The notes below the pieces were generated by a model. It was not told the DNA's origin. It ran no database searches and worked only from the letters and a program-made list of their open reading frames with translations. The translations under genes were made by a program, and so were the position numbers. DNA of 64,000 bases from contig CBDHFH010000008.1 in NCBI GenBank assembly GCA_965262455.1, positions 1,240,001 through 1,304,000 of the forward strand, written 5' to 3'. This DNA comes from UBA1858 sp965262455 (GTDB taxonomy: Bacteria > Pseudomonadota > Gammaproteobacteria > UBA4575). Below, in pieces: positions 8,677-17,115 of the stretch (position 1 is the first letter of the stretch; each line of letters begins with the position of its first letter).

Positions 8677-9669
8677 ATGATACAGTGCAAGTCAGGTTCA
8701 GAACATCCCCTAGAATGGAAAAAATCCTTCTCTAAGGCGTACGTGGGAAAGAAGTCCCTTAGCCAGCAATTCCCAGAGCTCAATCTCAGCCTCCAGCAAT
8801 TGGATGAAATTGATGCGCTATTTCCTATCCAGCTAACCCAACAGTTACTGGAAACTCACTCTGAAAACAGTGCAGTTCTCAAACAATATCTACCTAACGC
8901 CGAGGAACTCATTCATTCGACTGAAACAAGCAATAATCCTGTCGGTGATATTGAGGCAACTCAATTACCAGGAGTGATACAAAAGTACCGTCACCGTGTT
9001 TTATTGATTACCAGCAGCACATGCCCAGTGCATTGCCGTTATTGCTTTAGAAAAAACTTCCCCTATCCACAGAGCAGTCCGAATTTTCATTTATTTGAGA
9101 ACGCACTCAGTTACTGCAAGCAAGATACTTCGATTAATGAAATCATTCTTAGTGGTGGCGACCCACTTAGCCTTGATGATGAACTATTAAGTTATTTATT
9201 TGAATCGATTGCTAACATTCCGCACATACAAACAATTCGTTTACACACCAAGTTCCCCTCAATTTATCCGCAACGTATCACATCAGAGCTTTTAGCCATG
9301 CTGGAAGGTTCGCCATTAAATAAAGTATGCGTATTTCATATCAATCACCCCGATGAAGTCAGCACTAAGTTTTGTGATGCAGTTCATGCTATGAAAAAAA
9401 CAGGAACCACATTACTCAATCAATCCGTGCTACTCAAAGAAGTCAACAATAACGCCTCCGTGCTCATTGAGCTATCGCGCAAATTATTTAACACGGGCGT
9501 CTTACCTTACTACTTGCACCTGCTTGATAATGCTCAAGGCACTCATCATTTCAAAGTGTCACGCGCTGAAGCAGAAATTCTCATGCATCAAATGAAGTGT
9601 GAGCTTCCAGGGTACCTTGTGCCCAAACTAGCTGAAGAAATCGCCGGTAAAGAGAGCAAAATATACTAG
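8677..9669 (+). CDS. epmB: L-lysine 2,3-aminomutase for EF-P beta-lysylation
   Basis: Radical-SAM, PLP-dependent enzyme that turns L-lysine into (R)-beta-lysine for EpmA. The 4Fe-4S motif CPVHCRYC gives C116, C120 and C123; ILSGGDPL is the SAM-binding segment, and HINHPDEV and LLNQSVLLKEVN match EpmB. The C-terminal PGYLVPKLAEEIAGK is typical. The length of 330 fits EpmB rather than the longer clostridial KamA. It is divergent from efp with only 31 bases between start codons, so both promoters must overlap this gap or the other gene's 5' end. Confidence 0.95.
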   Translation: MIQCKSGSEHPLEWKKSFSKAYVGKKSLSQQFPELNLSLQQLDEIDALFPIQLTQQLLETHSENSAVLKQYLPNAEELIHSTETSNNPVGDIEATQLPGVIQKYRHRVLLITSSTCPVHCRYCFRKNFPYPQSSPNFHLFENALSYCKQDTSINEIILSGGDPLSLDDELLSYLFESIANIPHIQTIRLHTKFPSIYPQRITSELLAMLEGSPLNKVCVFHINHPDEVSTKFCDAVHAMKKTGTTLLNQSVLLKEVNNNASVLIELSRKLFNTGVLPYYLHLLDNAQGTHHFKVSRAEAEILMHQMKCELPGYLVPKLAEEIAGKESKIY

Positions 9670-9885
9670 ATCAGATAACTTATTAGTTGTGCGTTAATTT
9701 ATTTAAATTTATTTGTTGCCAAAGCAATCACAAACCCAGATTTGAATAAGAACTAGACTTATCCCACTCAATTAGGATGGACGGAGCTCAACCGCCGACC
9801 AGCAGGGGCCGCCTGAAGCACATTTTATTAACACACGATTTAAAATCTTAAGTTGAAAATTCTAAATCTGACAGGGAAATATTCA
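9670..9885 (+). other. Leader region with a G+C-rich block and a possible 24-codon upstream ORF
   Basis: A 216-base gap between epmB and the PilZ-like gene. Most is AT-rich, but about 9774-9824 is sharply G+C-rich. Three GGA triplets follow one another at 9775-9783, resembling CsrA/RsmA contact triplets, though not in a clear hairpin loop. An ORF from ATG 9777 to TAA 9851 would encode 24 residues, without a convincing ribosome-binding site. No known riboswitch pattern was recognised. Confidence 0.3.
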
Positions 9886-11622
9886 ATGTTACTCGACATG
9901 CAAATCTATATGCCTACACAAGACCCGTTGGCACAGCCAGATATTGCATTCACGCCGCGTCAGATTAAAAAATGGGTCAAGTCGCTATCATTGATTGACC
10001 TAGATGCTGCCAGCAAACAACTACATCAATTAATTTCTTCAAGCAATCGTCATGCATACTCAGCCAAGCAACGCTTTGCTTCTATGGAGTTATTGCAGAA
10101 TCTTGCTAAAACGTTTTTAGATCACCATCGCCGCTATTTGGCTTGTCAATCTTTCCCGTTATCGCCCAATGCAAATGAAATTTTTCTGCTACAACAAGGT
10201 CTCAACTCAGAAATTTCCATCGCCTATAAAATAATAATCAGTGAAGTTGTGCACGGCGATGCAAAGCTTGATCAAAAAAAATTACTGCTTTGTATTTATC
10301 GTGCAGTTAACCACTTGCAGCAGCAGTACATTTCAAGCCTGCTGATGTATCAAGAAATATCACCCAGCATATGGCACGATATCTGCCAACTTTATCGCGT
10401 TGCAGAACACTATGGCCTGCACAATGCAAATATTGTTAACGAAGAAAGCAAACAAAAAACATCTATTCACAATATTTTTAAACATCTATGTGCCTCAACA
10501 CTGATTTCCTTCAATCAACTTCGCCAAGGTGAAGCAGACAAAGTTAACAAGTTTCTTGAGCAGCACTATGAATTAATTGATATTAGCAATAAGGCCGAGA
10601 ATTTAACCGGTGAATATATTTATATTGCCAATCTCGCTACTGGAAAAAAACCGGCCTATTATATTCCACGCGAAATGCCTATCTCGACAGAAAATAGATT
10701 CATCGGCTATACAGCACTTGTTAGCAAGCTGGCAGAATCTACAAAAAAATATGCTCAAAGCACCTCATATTATTTGCAGTCTAATGAAGAGCTGGATCCA
10801 GAGCTGGCTGGCCGCTTAATCACCATGATCGGTAACCCAAGCCAACGCCACAAGAAACGCATTAAGAGTAATCAGTCAGTACGTGCAATCATTGGTTTGA
10901 ATCGAATCGTTGACACCATGACCCCAACACCTAATACAAACGAAAACATTGAAGATCAAAGCTCATTTGTTGTAAACAGCCTTTCTTTGTTGCCTATTGA
11001 AGAGACAATTAACACAAGGTCAATGACACAATTAAGTAAATCATCCAAAGAAACGTTAAGTGATGTTTGGAATCCGTTTTCTGTTAAAAATAATATGCTT
11101 CCTGAGGATGCCTCTTCACCTGAAGCCGTAGAAAAAATTAATACTTTTGTTTCTTCGCTTGATACATGGCATGTTGATAACTTTAATGCTGGCGGTTTCT
11201 GCTTGCACTATAAATCTGACGGTATATGTACGACGCGTGTGGGTGAAATTATTGCAGTGCGCGATGAAAATAAAAATAGTGGCACCATACAATGGCGTGT
11301 AGGCATTATCCGCTGGATGCAGGGCCTGCCTAATAAAGAACATAAAGTTGGCGTTGAGTTATTTGGTGCGGAATGCGCTTGTATTTCAGCTTGCAACAAA
11401 AATAGCTCACAGCATGAATATCAAGGCTTGCTACTAAAACGCATCCTCAAAAACAGCAAGAGCTATAGCTTACTGCTACCTTCTAATACAAATCTGGACT
11501 CACGCGAAATCGTAATCAAAGGCTCTAATAGCGAGCGCACAGTCATGCTTGGACGGGTACTGGAAAAAACAAGCTGTTTCACGCACATTGAAGTAATCAA
11601 AATTTTTAGCAAAGAAAACTAA
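9886..11622 (+). CDS. PilZ-like domain protein upstream of fimX
   Basis: I know no experimentally defined function. The start is ATG 9886 (MLLDMQIYMP), preceded by AGGGA 8 bases upstream; a TTG 11 codons earlier is also in frame. About 430 mostly helical residues precede a C-terminal domain that begins NFNAGGFCLHY (near 431-440). That resembles the D/NxSxxG motif of PilZ domains, followed by TRVGEIIAV, QWRVGIIRWMQG and KVGVELFG strands. A clear RxxxR motif was not found, so c-di-GMP binding is uncertain. It lies 41 bases before fimX; from memory a hypothetical gene (PA4958) holds this place in Pseudomonas. No signal peptide or membrane segment is seen. Confidence 0.7.
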   Translation: MLLDMQIYMPTQDPLAQPDIAFTPRQIKKWVKSLSLIDLDAASKQLHQLISSSNRHAYSAKQRFASMELLQNLAKTFLDHHRRYLACQSFPLSPNANEIFLLQQGLNSEISIAYKIIISEVVHGDAKLDQKKLLLCIYRAVNHLQQQYISSLLMYQEISPSIWHDICQLYRVAEHYGLHNANIVNEESKQKTSIHNIFKHLCASTLISFNQLRQGEADKVNKFLEQHYELIDISNKAENLTGEYIYIANLATGKKPAYYIPREMPISTENRFIGYTALVSKLAESTKKYAQSTSYYLQSNEELDPELAGRLITMIGNPSQRHKKRIKSNQSVRAIIGLNRIVDTMTPTPNTNENIEDQSSFVVNSLSLLPIEETINTRSMTQLSKSSKETLSDVWNPFSVKNNMLPEDASSPEAVEKINTFVSSLDTWHVDNFNAGGFCLHYKSDGICTTRVGEIIAVRDENKNSGTIQWRVGIIRWMQGLPNKEHKVGVELFGAECACISACNKNSSQHEYQGLLLKRILKNSKSYSLLLPSNTNLDSREIVIKGSNSERTVMLGRVLEKTSCFTHIEVIKIFSKEN

Positions 11623-11663
11623 CATTGAATGAGCCCAGAACCAGAGAAACTTAAATAATCAAC

Positions 11664-13739
11664 ATGGATCAAGTATTAAAAATATTAGTCATCGACGAAG
11701 ATGCCAACCATGCAGACAATATCGTCAGAACGATAAAATCTTCTGGCATTGCTGTACGTGACAGCATTGTGTCTTCAATGAAACAGCTCGACGAAATGAA
11801 AGATCTTGAGATCACCCCTCATATCATTATCCAGTCGACTAATATCGATGACATAAGCATTCAAGATTCACGCGAATTATTTAATGTTGAACAGCATGAG
11901 ACACCCATCGTCGCTTTGTGCGATGACATTGCCAACCGACAGGCAGAGTTATTTAATCAAGGGGCGAATATTGTTCTACCCCAAAAAGATTATGATCAAC
12001 TCAAACTGGTCACATCGCGTCTGGCACAAACAGAGTTTTATATTCAAGACTTAAAAATCCAGGCAGATAACTACAAAGAACTAGATCAACGTTACAATAA
12101 GATACTCGATACTTCACATGATGCTATCTGTTATATTCATGAAGGTTTGCATACCTATGCAAATGCCTCCTACTTAGAGTTATTTGGTATCGAAAGCGCT
12201 GACGATGCAAGTGTGCTGTCTATACTTGAATTGGTATCACCTGACGATCAAGCCAGTCTTAAATCCATCCTCAAAGATGTAAGCAAAAATCGCAGCTCTG
12301 GAAACGCACAACTTCACTTTAAAGTGAATGATGAATTAACTGAAACAGATATTGAATACAACCCTATTCTTGTCGAAGGTGAAACCTGTGTTCAGATTGT
12401 GCTACACACGCAAACCAATGAATCACGCGAGCTGCAAGAACAATTAAGCTATATCAGCGAAAGAGATCATGGAACCGGCTTCTTCCACCGCAAATCAATT
12501 ACTGACAAAATTCAAGAAGCCATTGAAAGTGCACAGTCGGGTCACGACCCCAGCACTTACATACAAATTGATATTGCAAATATCGATACTATTAAAGATC
12601 AATTTGGAGTTAGCGCGATAGATAAATTAAGCACTCACATTGCAGAAGCAATGAAACAGGCCAGCTCGGATGAAGATACTTTAGGCAAAGTAACAGATGA
12701 ATCATTTGGCATATTAACCAGTCTGAACAAAGAGGGAGACTTGTTAGCACTTGGTGTCCAACTAAGAGCCGCGATAGATAGCTACCCTGTTACCATTAAT
12801 AATCAAAAAGTATCTCCAGAGTTGTACCTTGGCGCTGCTATCTTGGATACCAACATTGAAGAAGTGGCTGACGCACTTTCAGCAGCAAAATCTGCATGTG
12901 ATTATGCGTGGGAAAATGAAATCGAAGAATTACATATTTTCGAAACCGAATCACGCAGCTTAACAGGCACATTGCTTGATCAGAAATGGACTCAGGAATT
13001 GCAAGATGCAATTCGTGAAAACCGTTTGCAATTGTTATATCAACCAGTCGTTAGCCTGGCAGGAAATTCAGAAGACCGCTATCAAGTGTATACACAATTG
13101 GTTAGCAAGGAAGGCGCTAAGATATCTGTCGCGGAGCTGTTACCAAGCATTGAGCGATCGGGAGTCTCTGCCATGCTAGATCGCTGGGTTGTCACTACAG
13201 CATTACAAAAACTCGCTGACCATAGTCAACAATGCCCAAATTCTTTGTTTTTTATCAAGCTGACTACTGGCGCGATAAATGACCAGCAGTTCACTTCTTG
13301 GCTAGAAAAGAAATGCGAAGAAAGCAATGTCGACCCTTTCAGACTAGTGTTTGACTTGCGCGAAGAAAGCATTGTCAGCCATCTTAAAGATGCCAAAGAC
13401 TTTGCCACCCGCTTACAACAGATTGGTTGTCAAATTGCTATTGATGCATTTGGCATTAGCCAAGAACCAGGCAAAATTTTAACTATGATTCCAGCGAGCT
13501 ATTTAAAACTAAGCTTCCAGTTAATGGCCAGTTTAAAGAATGGCGACAAAGAGAGAATAGAATCAATTAAACAAATTTGCGATCAAGCCAAGGCAAAGAA
13601 TACGATGACGATTGCCCCATTTGTTGAGTCCGCAGAAACCTTGTCACAAATTTGGACAATCAATATCGATTTTGTCAGCGGTGACTTTTTCCGTGAACCG
13701 AATGAGAACTTAGGCTACGACTTCTCAAGTGCAGCATAA
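11664..13739 (+). CDS. fimX: FimX-type degenerate REC-PAS-GGDEF-EAL protein
   Basis: Probable c-di-GMP effector for type IV pilus assembly and twitching motility. The 691 residues match Pseudomonas FimX in length and domain order. A REC-like domain (about 1-120) starts LKILVIDEDA but shows QSTNID where the phospho-acceptor Asp should be. A PAS domain follows (about 145-255). In the GGDEF domain the signature is VTDESF near 343, so no cyclase activity is expected. The EAL domain begins QLLYQPVVSL, but VYT replaces EAL near 474, so phosphodiesterase activity is also unlikely. It is probably co-transcribed with the PilZ-like gene. Confidence 0.88.
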   Translation: MDQVLKILVIDEDANHADNIVRTIKSSGIAVRDSIVSSMKQLDEMKDLEITPHIIIQSTNIDDISIQDSRELFNVEQHETPIVALCDDIANRQAELFNQGANIVLPQKDYDQLKLVTSRLAQTEFYIQDLKIQADNYKELDQRYNKILDTSHDAICYIHEGLHTYANASYLELFGIESADDASVLSILELVSPDDQASLKSILKDVSKNRSSGNAQLHFKVNDELTETDIEYNPILVEGETCVQIVLHTQTNESRELQEQLSYISERDHGTGFFHRKSITDKIQEAIESAQSGHDPSTYIQIDIANIDTIKDQFGVSAIDKLSTHIAEAMKQASSDEDTLGKVTDESFGILTSLNKEGDLLALGVQLRAAIDSYPVTINNQKVSPELYLGAAILDTNIEEVADALSAAKSACDYAWENEIEELHIFETESRSLTGTLLDQKWTQELQDAIRENRLQLLYQPVVSLAGNSEDRYQVYTQLVSKEGAKISVAELLPSIERSGVSAMLDRWVVTTALQKLADHSQQCPNSLFFIKLTTGAINDQQFTSWLEKKCEESNVDPFRLVFDLREESIVSHLKDAKDFATRLQQIGCQIAIDAFGISQEPGKILTMIPASYLKLSFQLMASLKNGDKERIESIKQICDQAKAKNTMTIAPFVESAETLSQIWTINIDFVSGDFFREPNENLGYDFSSAA

Positions 13740-13772
13740 CATCCAATAGTTTTTGGAGCCGATAAGTAAAAA

Positions 13773-13790
13773 TTTGCTTTAACTAGCAAA
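13773..13790. terminator. Weak inverted repeat between convergent fimX and htpX
   Basis: TTTGCT at 13773-13778 pairs perfectly with AGCAAA at 13785-13790 around a six-base loop, in the 75-base gap between two convergent genes. There is no following T run on either strand, so intrinsic termination is only a guess from position. Confidence 0.2.
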
Positions 13791-13814
13791 GCATCTAATT
13801 TACAGACAAATGCC

Positions 13815-14699
13815 TTAGCTATTTTCAAGCGCTGAAATACGTTGCTCTAGAGGCGGATGTGACATTAATAATTTTTGCAGACCACCTTTAACATCACCTA
13901 AAATACCAAATGCAGCTAGTTCACCTGGTAAACTCTGTGGCTCATGAGCAGATTGCAAACGTCGCAATGCTGCAATCATGTTTTGCTTTCCTGCTAATTG
14001 CGCGCCTCCGACATCAGCACGAAATTCTCTACGACGTGAAAACCATTTAGCGATAATGGCCGCCAGTATTCCCAACACCACTTCGGCCACAATACTACCG
14101 ATAAAATAGCCTGGACCGATGCCGCGTTCAATCTTGAATACCGCACGATCGATTAACATTCCAATAATTCGTGAGAATAAAATAACAAAGGTGTTTAATA
14201 CGCCTTGTAATAAACCCATTGTGACCATGTCACCATTGGCGACATGAGCGACTTCATGTCCTAGTACTGCTTCGACCTCATTGGCAGACATCGACTGAAG
14301 TAAACCAGTGCTAACAGCAACCAGGGCATCATTTTTTTTCATCCCGGTAGCGAAGGCATTCGGCTGCGGCGAATCGAACACTCCCACTTCTGGCATACCG
14401 ATCCCTGCTTGCTCAGCCTGTTGGCGAACCGTGTCGACCAACCACCGCTCTGTATCATTACTGGGTGATTCAATCACTCTAACACCCATGCTTTTTTTAG
14501 CCATCCATTTGGAAATGGCAAGCGAGACAAACGAGCCACCAAAACCAAATAATAAAGCCATAACAAGCAACCCATTTATCTGGCCAGCCATGCCCTGTTC
14601 AGCAAGCCATGCATCAATACCTAATAATCTTGATGAGATACTGAGGACGGCTAATACACCAAAATTTGCTGCTAAAAATAAACTTATTCTTGAAAACAT
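13815..14699 (-). CDS. htpX: Membrane protease HtpX
   Basis: Zinc metalloprotease of the inner membrane involved in membrane-protein quality control. HEVAH at 148-152 gives two zinc ligands and the catalytic Glu; the third ligand is expected in the REFRAD segment near 228. Two hydrophobic segments lie in the first 60 residues and two more around 160-215. The 294-residue length is normal. The ribosome-binding site AGAGG is 5-6 bases before the ATG, and a sigma70-like promoter lies 46 bases upstream. It is convergent with fimX. Confidence 0.97.
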   Translation of the reverse strand: MFSRISLFLAANFGVLAVLSISSRLLGIDAWLAEQGMAGQINGLLVMALLFGFGGSFVSLAISKWMAKKSMGVRVIESPSNDTERWLVDTVRQQAEQAGIGMPEVGVFDSPQPNAFATGMKKNDALVAVSTGLLQSMSANEVEAVLGHEVAHVANGDMVTMGLLQGVLNTFVILFSRIIGMLIDRAVFKIERGIGPGYFIGSIVAEVVLGILAAIIAKWFSRRREFRADVGGAQLAGKQNMIAALRRLQSAHEPQSLPGELAAFGILGDVKGGLQKLLMSHPPLEQRISALENS

Positions 14700-14744
14700 T
14701 GTGACCTCTTAATGACGACGATACGAAACTGGCAAACAAATGAT

Positions 14745-14773
14745 CTTATAATATTGTGTCACTATTAAGACAA
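14745..14773 (-). promoter_or_regulatory. Candidate sigma70 promoter of htpX
   Basis: On the minus strand a -35 box TTGTCT (14768-14773) is followed by a 17-base spacer and a -10 box TATAAG (14745-14750). That is four and five of six matches to consensus with ideal spacing. The site ends 46 bases before the htpX start codon. No sigma32-type promoter was recognised. Confidence 0.45.
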
Positions 14774-14839
14774 ATCAATACCAAATAGTTCTTTAGATAG
14801 TGCTTAATAAGCATAACAATAATGCCAAGCTTCCCAAGG

Positions 14840-17101
14840 TTACTCGTTATTGAAATCGACAATAATGCGATCCACTGCACGATAGCCGCGCGGTAATTTT
14901 AAACCACGGCGGCCACGCTCACCCACATACTCATCGACCTCATGCCCTTTCATGGTTTTATGTTTCTTACCGCAATATAAGGTAATTGCCTCTCCATCTT
15001 GCACGAGATGCACATGGCTAACCCTCTCTTCCCCCGCTTTAAGTTTAGCGGATGGAATGTTTATAAATTTAATCCCTTTACCTTTAGACATAACAGGAAA
15101 CTCAGATAATTCTGTCACCAGCATGTAACCCTCCGAGCCAACAGCGACTATCCAGTCGTCTTCATGAGAACGCACTCTAACTGGCGGCAATACGTTTGCC
15201 TCCTGAGCAACATTCAGCACACGCTTGCCCGCTTTATTCCGTGAGTATAGATCTTCTAGTTTACAAACAAAGCCGTAGCCAAAGCTTGTGGCAAGAAAAT
15301 ATAAACTGTCGGGTTCACCCATCATCACACCCACAAAACTTGCGCCATCCGAAGGATTAAAGCGTGCTGTTAATGACTCGCCCTGACCGCGCGCAGAAGG
15401 CAGGCTATGCGCAGGCAAGCTATAAGCTTTACCTTGCGAATCTAGAAACACTGCCATTTGATTACTCTTACCAAATTCATGTGACTGGTATTGATCACCC
15501 GACTTGTAATTCATGCTTAGCGGATCGACATCGTGCCCTTTAGCAGCACGCGCCCAACCACGTTGAGATAAGATCACTGTAGTAAGCTCTGCTGGCATCA
15601 ACTGCGTCTCATCTAATTGTTGCGCTACCGGTCTGTTGACAATGCTTGCTCGGCGCTCATCACCATAAATCTCGGCGTCTTCAAGCAACTCGGTGCGAAT
15701 CAGTTTTTTCAGTCGTGCTTTCGATTTAAGTGTTTTCTCTAGAGTATCTCGTTCCTCTGTTAGCTCTTTACTTTCAGCCTTAATTTTTATTTCTTCTAGC
15801 TTAGCTAAGCGACGTAATTTAATTTCGAGTATAGCCTCAGCCTGGATATCACTGAGTTTAAAGCGCTTCATCATGACTGACTTAGGCTCATCTTCCTCAC
15901 GAATGATGGCAATGATCTCATCAATGTTTAAATACGCGATGAGTAACCCAGCTAAAATATGCAAACGCTCATTGACGCGATCCAAGCGCCACTGCAAACG
16001 ACGCGTAACAGTGATTTTTCTAAACTCTAGCCATTCATTTAACAGTGTCTTTAAATCTTTAACCTGCGGCCGGCCATTGATTCCGATCACATTCAGATTA
16101 ATGCGATAGGTTTTTTCCAGATCAGTAGTGGCAAACAAGTGCAACATAAGTGCTTCAATGTCGACTCGATTACTTCTCGGTACAATAACCAGGCGCACAG
16201 GATTTTCGTGATCGGACTCATCACGCAAATCTTCTACCATGGGTAGCTTTTTAGCATTCATTTGCTGTGCAATTTGCTCAAGTATTTTGGAGCCGGACAC
16301 TTGATATGGCAGCGCACTGACAACAATGCCATCCGTTTCTTTTTCATATACGGCGCGCATACGCACTTGACCCGTGCCCGTTTGGTAGATTGCTAGAATA
16401 TCTTCGGGATCAGAAATAATTTCTGCATCAGTAGGATAGTCGGGGCCTAATACATGCTCACACAATTCACTTAAGCTTGTGTTTGGTGCATCCAGCAAGC
16501 GCACACAGGCAGAGACTACTTCTTTAATATTATGCGGCGGAATATCTGTCGACATGCCAACAGCGATACCCATGCCGCCATTGAGAAGAATGTTCGGCAA
16601 TCGCGCTGGCAGTACTGATGGCTCTCGTAACGTTCCATCAAAATTTGCCACCCAATCGACTGTGCCCTGACCAAGCTCTTGCAGTAACGCTTTAGCGAAA
16701 GGCGTTAATTTTGACTCGGTATAACGCATGGCAGCAAACGATTTAGGATCATCTGTTGACCCCCAGTTACCCTGGCCATGCACTAACGGATAGCGATAGG
16801 AAAAGGGTTGCGCCATTAACACCATCGCTTCATAACATGCAGAATCTCCATGGGGATGAAATTTACCAATAACATCACCAACTGTGCGCGCAGATTTTTT
16901 TGGCTTAGACGTCGCGGATAAACCCAACTCAGACATCGCATACACTATGCGGCGCTGCACAGGCTTGAGGCCGTCACCAATTTGCGGCAATGCACGATCT
17001 AGAATGACATACATTGAATAATCAAGGTAAGCCTTCTCTGAAAAACGATGCAGAGGCACACGCTCTACATCACCATAATCAAATTCCAAATTATCACTCA
17101 T
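14840..17101 (-). CDS. parC: DNA topoisomerase IV subunit A
   Basis: DNA-cleaving subunit of the decatenase that separates daughter chromosomes. The catalytic tyrosine is Y127 in AAMRYTES. The quinolone-determining segment HPHGDSACYE carries Ser87 and Glu91, equivalent to the wild-type S80 and E84 of E. coli. Length 753 is the ParC size, shorter than GyrA, and the C-terminal propeller lacks an obvious GyrA box. It starts 14 bases after parE, forming a parE-parC operon. Confidence 0.97.
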   Translation of the reverse strand: MSDNLEFDYGDVERVPLHRFSEKAYLDYSMYVILDRALPQIGDGLKPVQRRIVYAMSELGLSATSKPKKSARTVGDVIGKFHPHGDSACYEAMVLMAQPFSYRYPLVHGQGNWGSTDDPKSFAAMRYTESKLTPFAKALLQELGQGTVDWVANFDGTLREPSVLPARLPNILLNGGMGIAVGMSTDIPPHNIKEVVSACVRLLDAPNTSLSELCEHVLGPDYPTDAEIISDPEDILAIYQTGTGQVRMRAVYEKETDGIVVSALPYQVSGSKILEQIAQQMNAKKLPMVEDLRDESDHENPVRLVIVPRSNRVDIEALMLHLFATTDLEKTYRINLNVIGINGRPQVKDLKTLLNEWLEFRKITVTRRLQWRLDRVNERLHILAGLLIAYLNIDEIIAIIREEDEPKSVMMKRFKLSDIQAEAILEIKLRRLAKLEEIKIKAESKELTEERDTLEKTLKSKARLKKLIRTELLEDAEIYGDERRASIVNRPVAQQLDETQLMPAELTTVILSQRGWARAAKGHDVDPLSMNYKSGDQYQSHEFGKSNQMAVFLDSQGKAYSLPAHSLPSARGQGESLTARFNPSDGASFVGVMMGEPDSLYFLATSFGYGFVCKLEDLYSRNKAGKRVLNVAQEANVLPPVRVRSHEDDWIVAVGSEGYMLVTELSEFPVMSKGKGIKFINIPSAKLKAGEERVSHVHLVQDGEAITLYCGKKHKTMKGHEVDEYVGERGRRGLKLPRGYRAVDRIIVDFNNE

Positions 17102-17115
17102 GACTTAACCATTAT

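Noticed and set aside
14308..14712. 134-codon plus-strand ORF opposite htpX
   Set aside because: Antisense shadow of the HtpX zinc-binding and N-terminal region; no ribosome-binding site or recognisable domain.
15693..16109. 138-codon plus-strand ORF
   Set aside because: It lies entirely antisense to the strongly conserved middle of parC and encodes a low-complexity Ser-rich chain with no family resemblance.
16800..16880. Quinolone-resistance substitutions in ParC
   Set aside because: The two key positions are Ser87 and Glu91, equivalent to wild-type E. coli S80 and E84.
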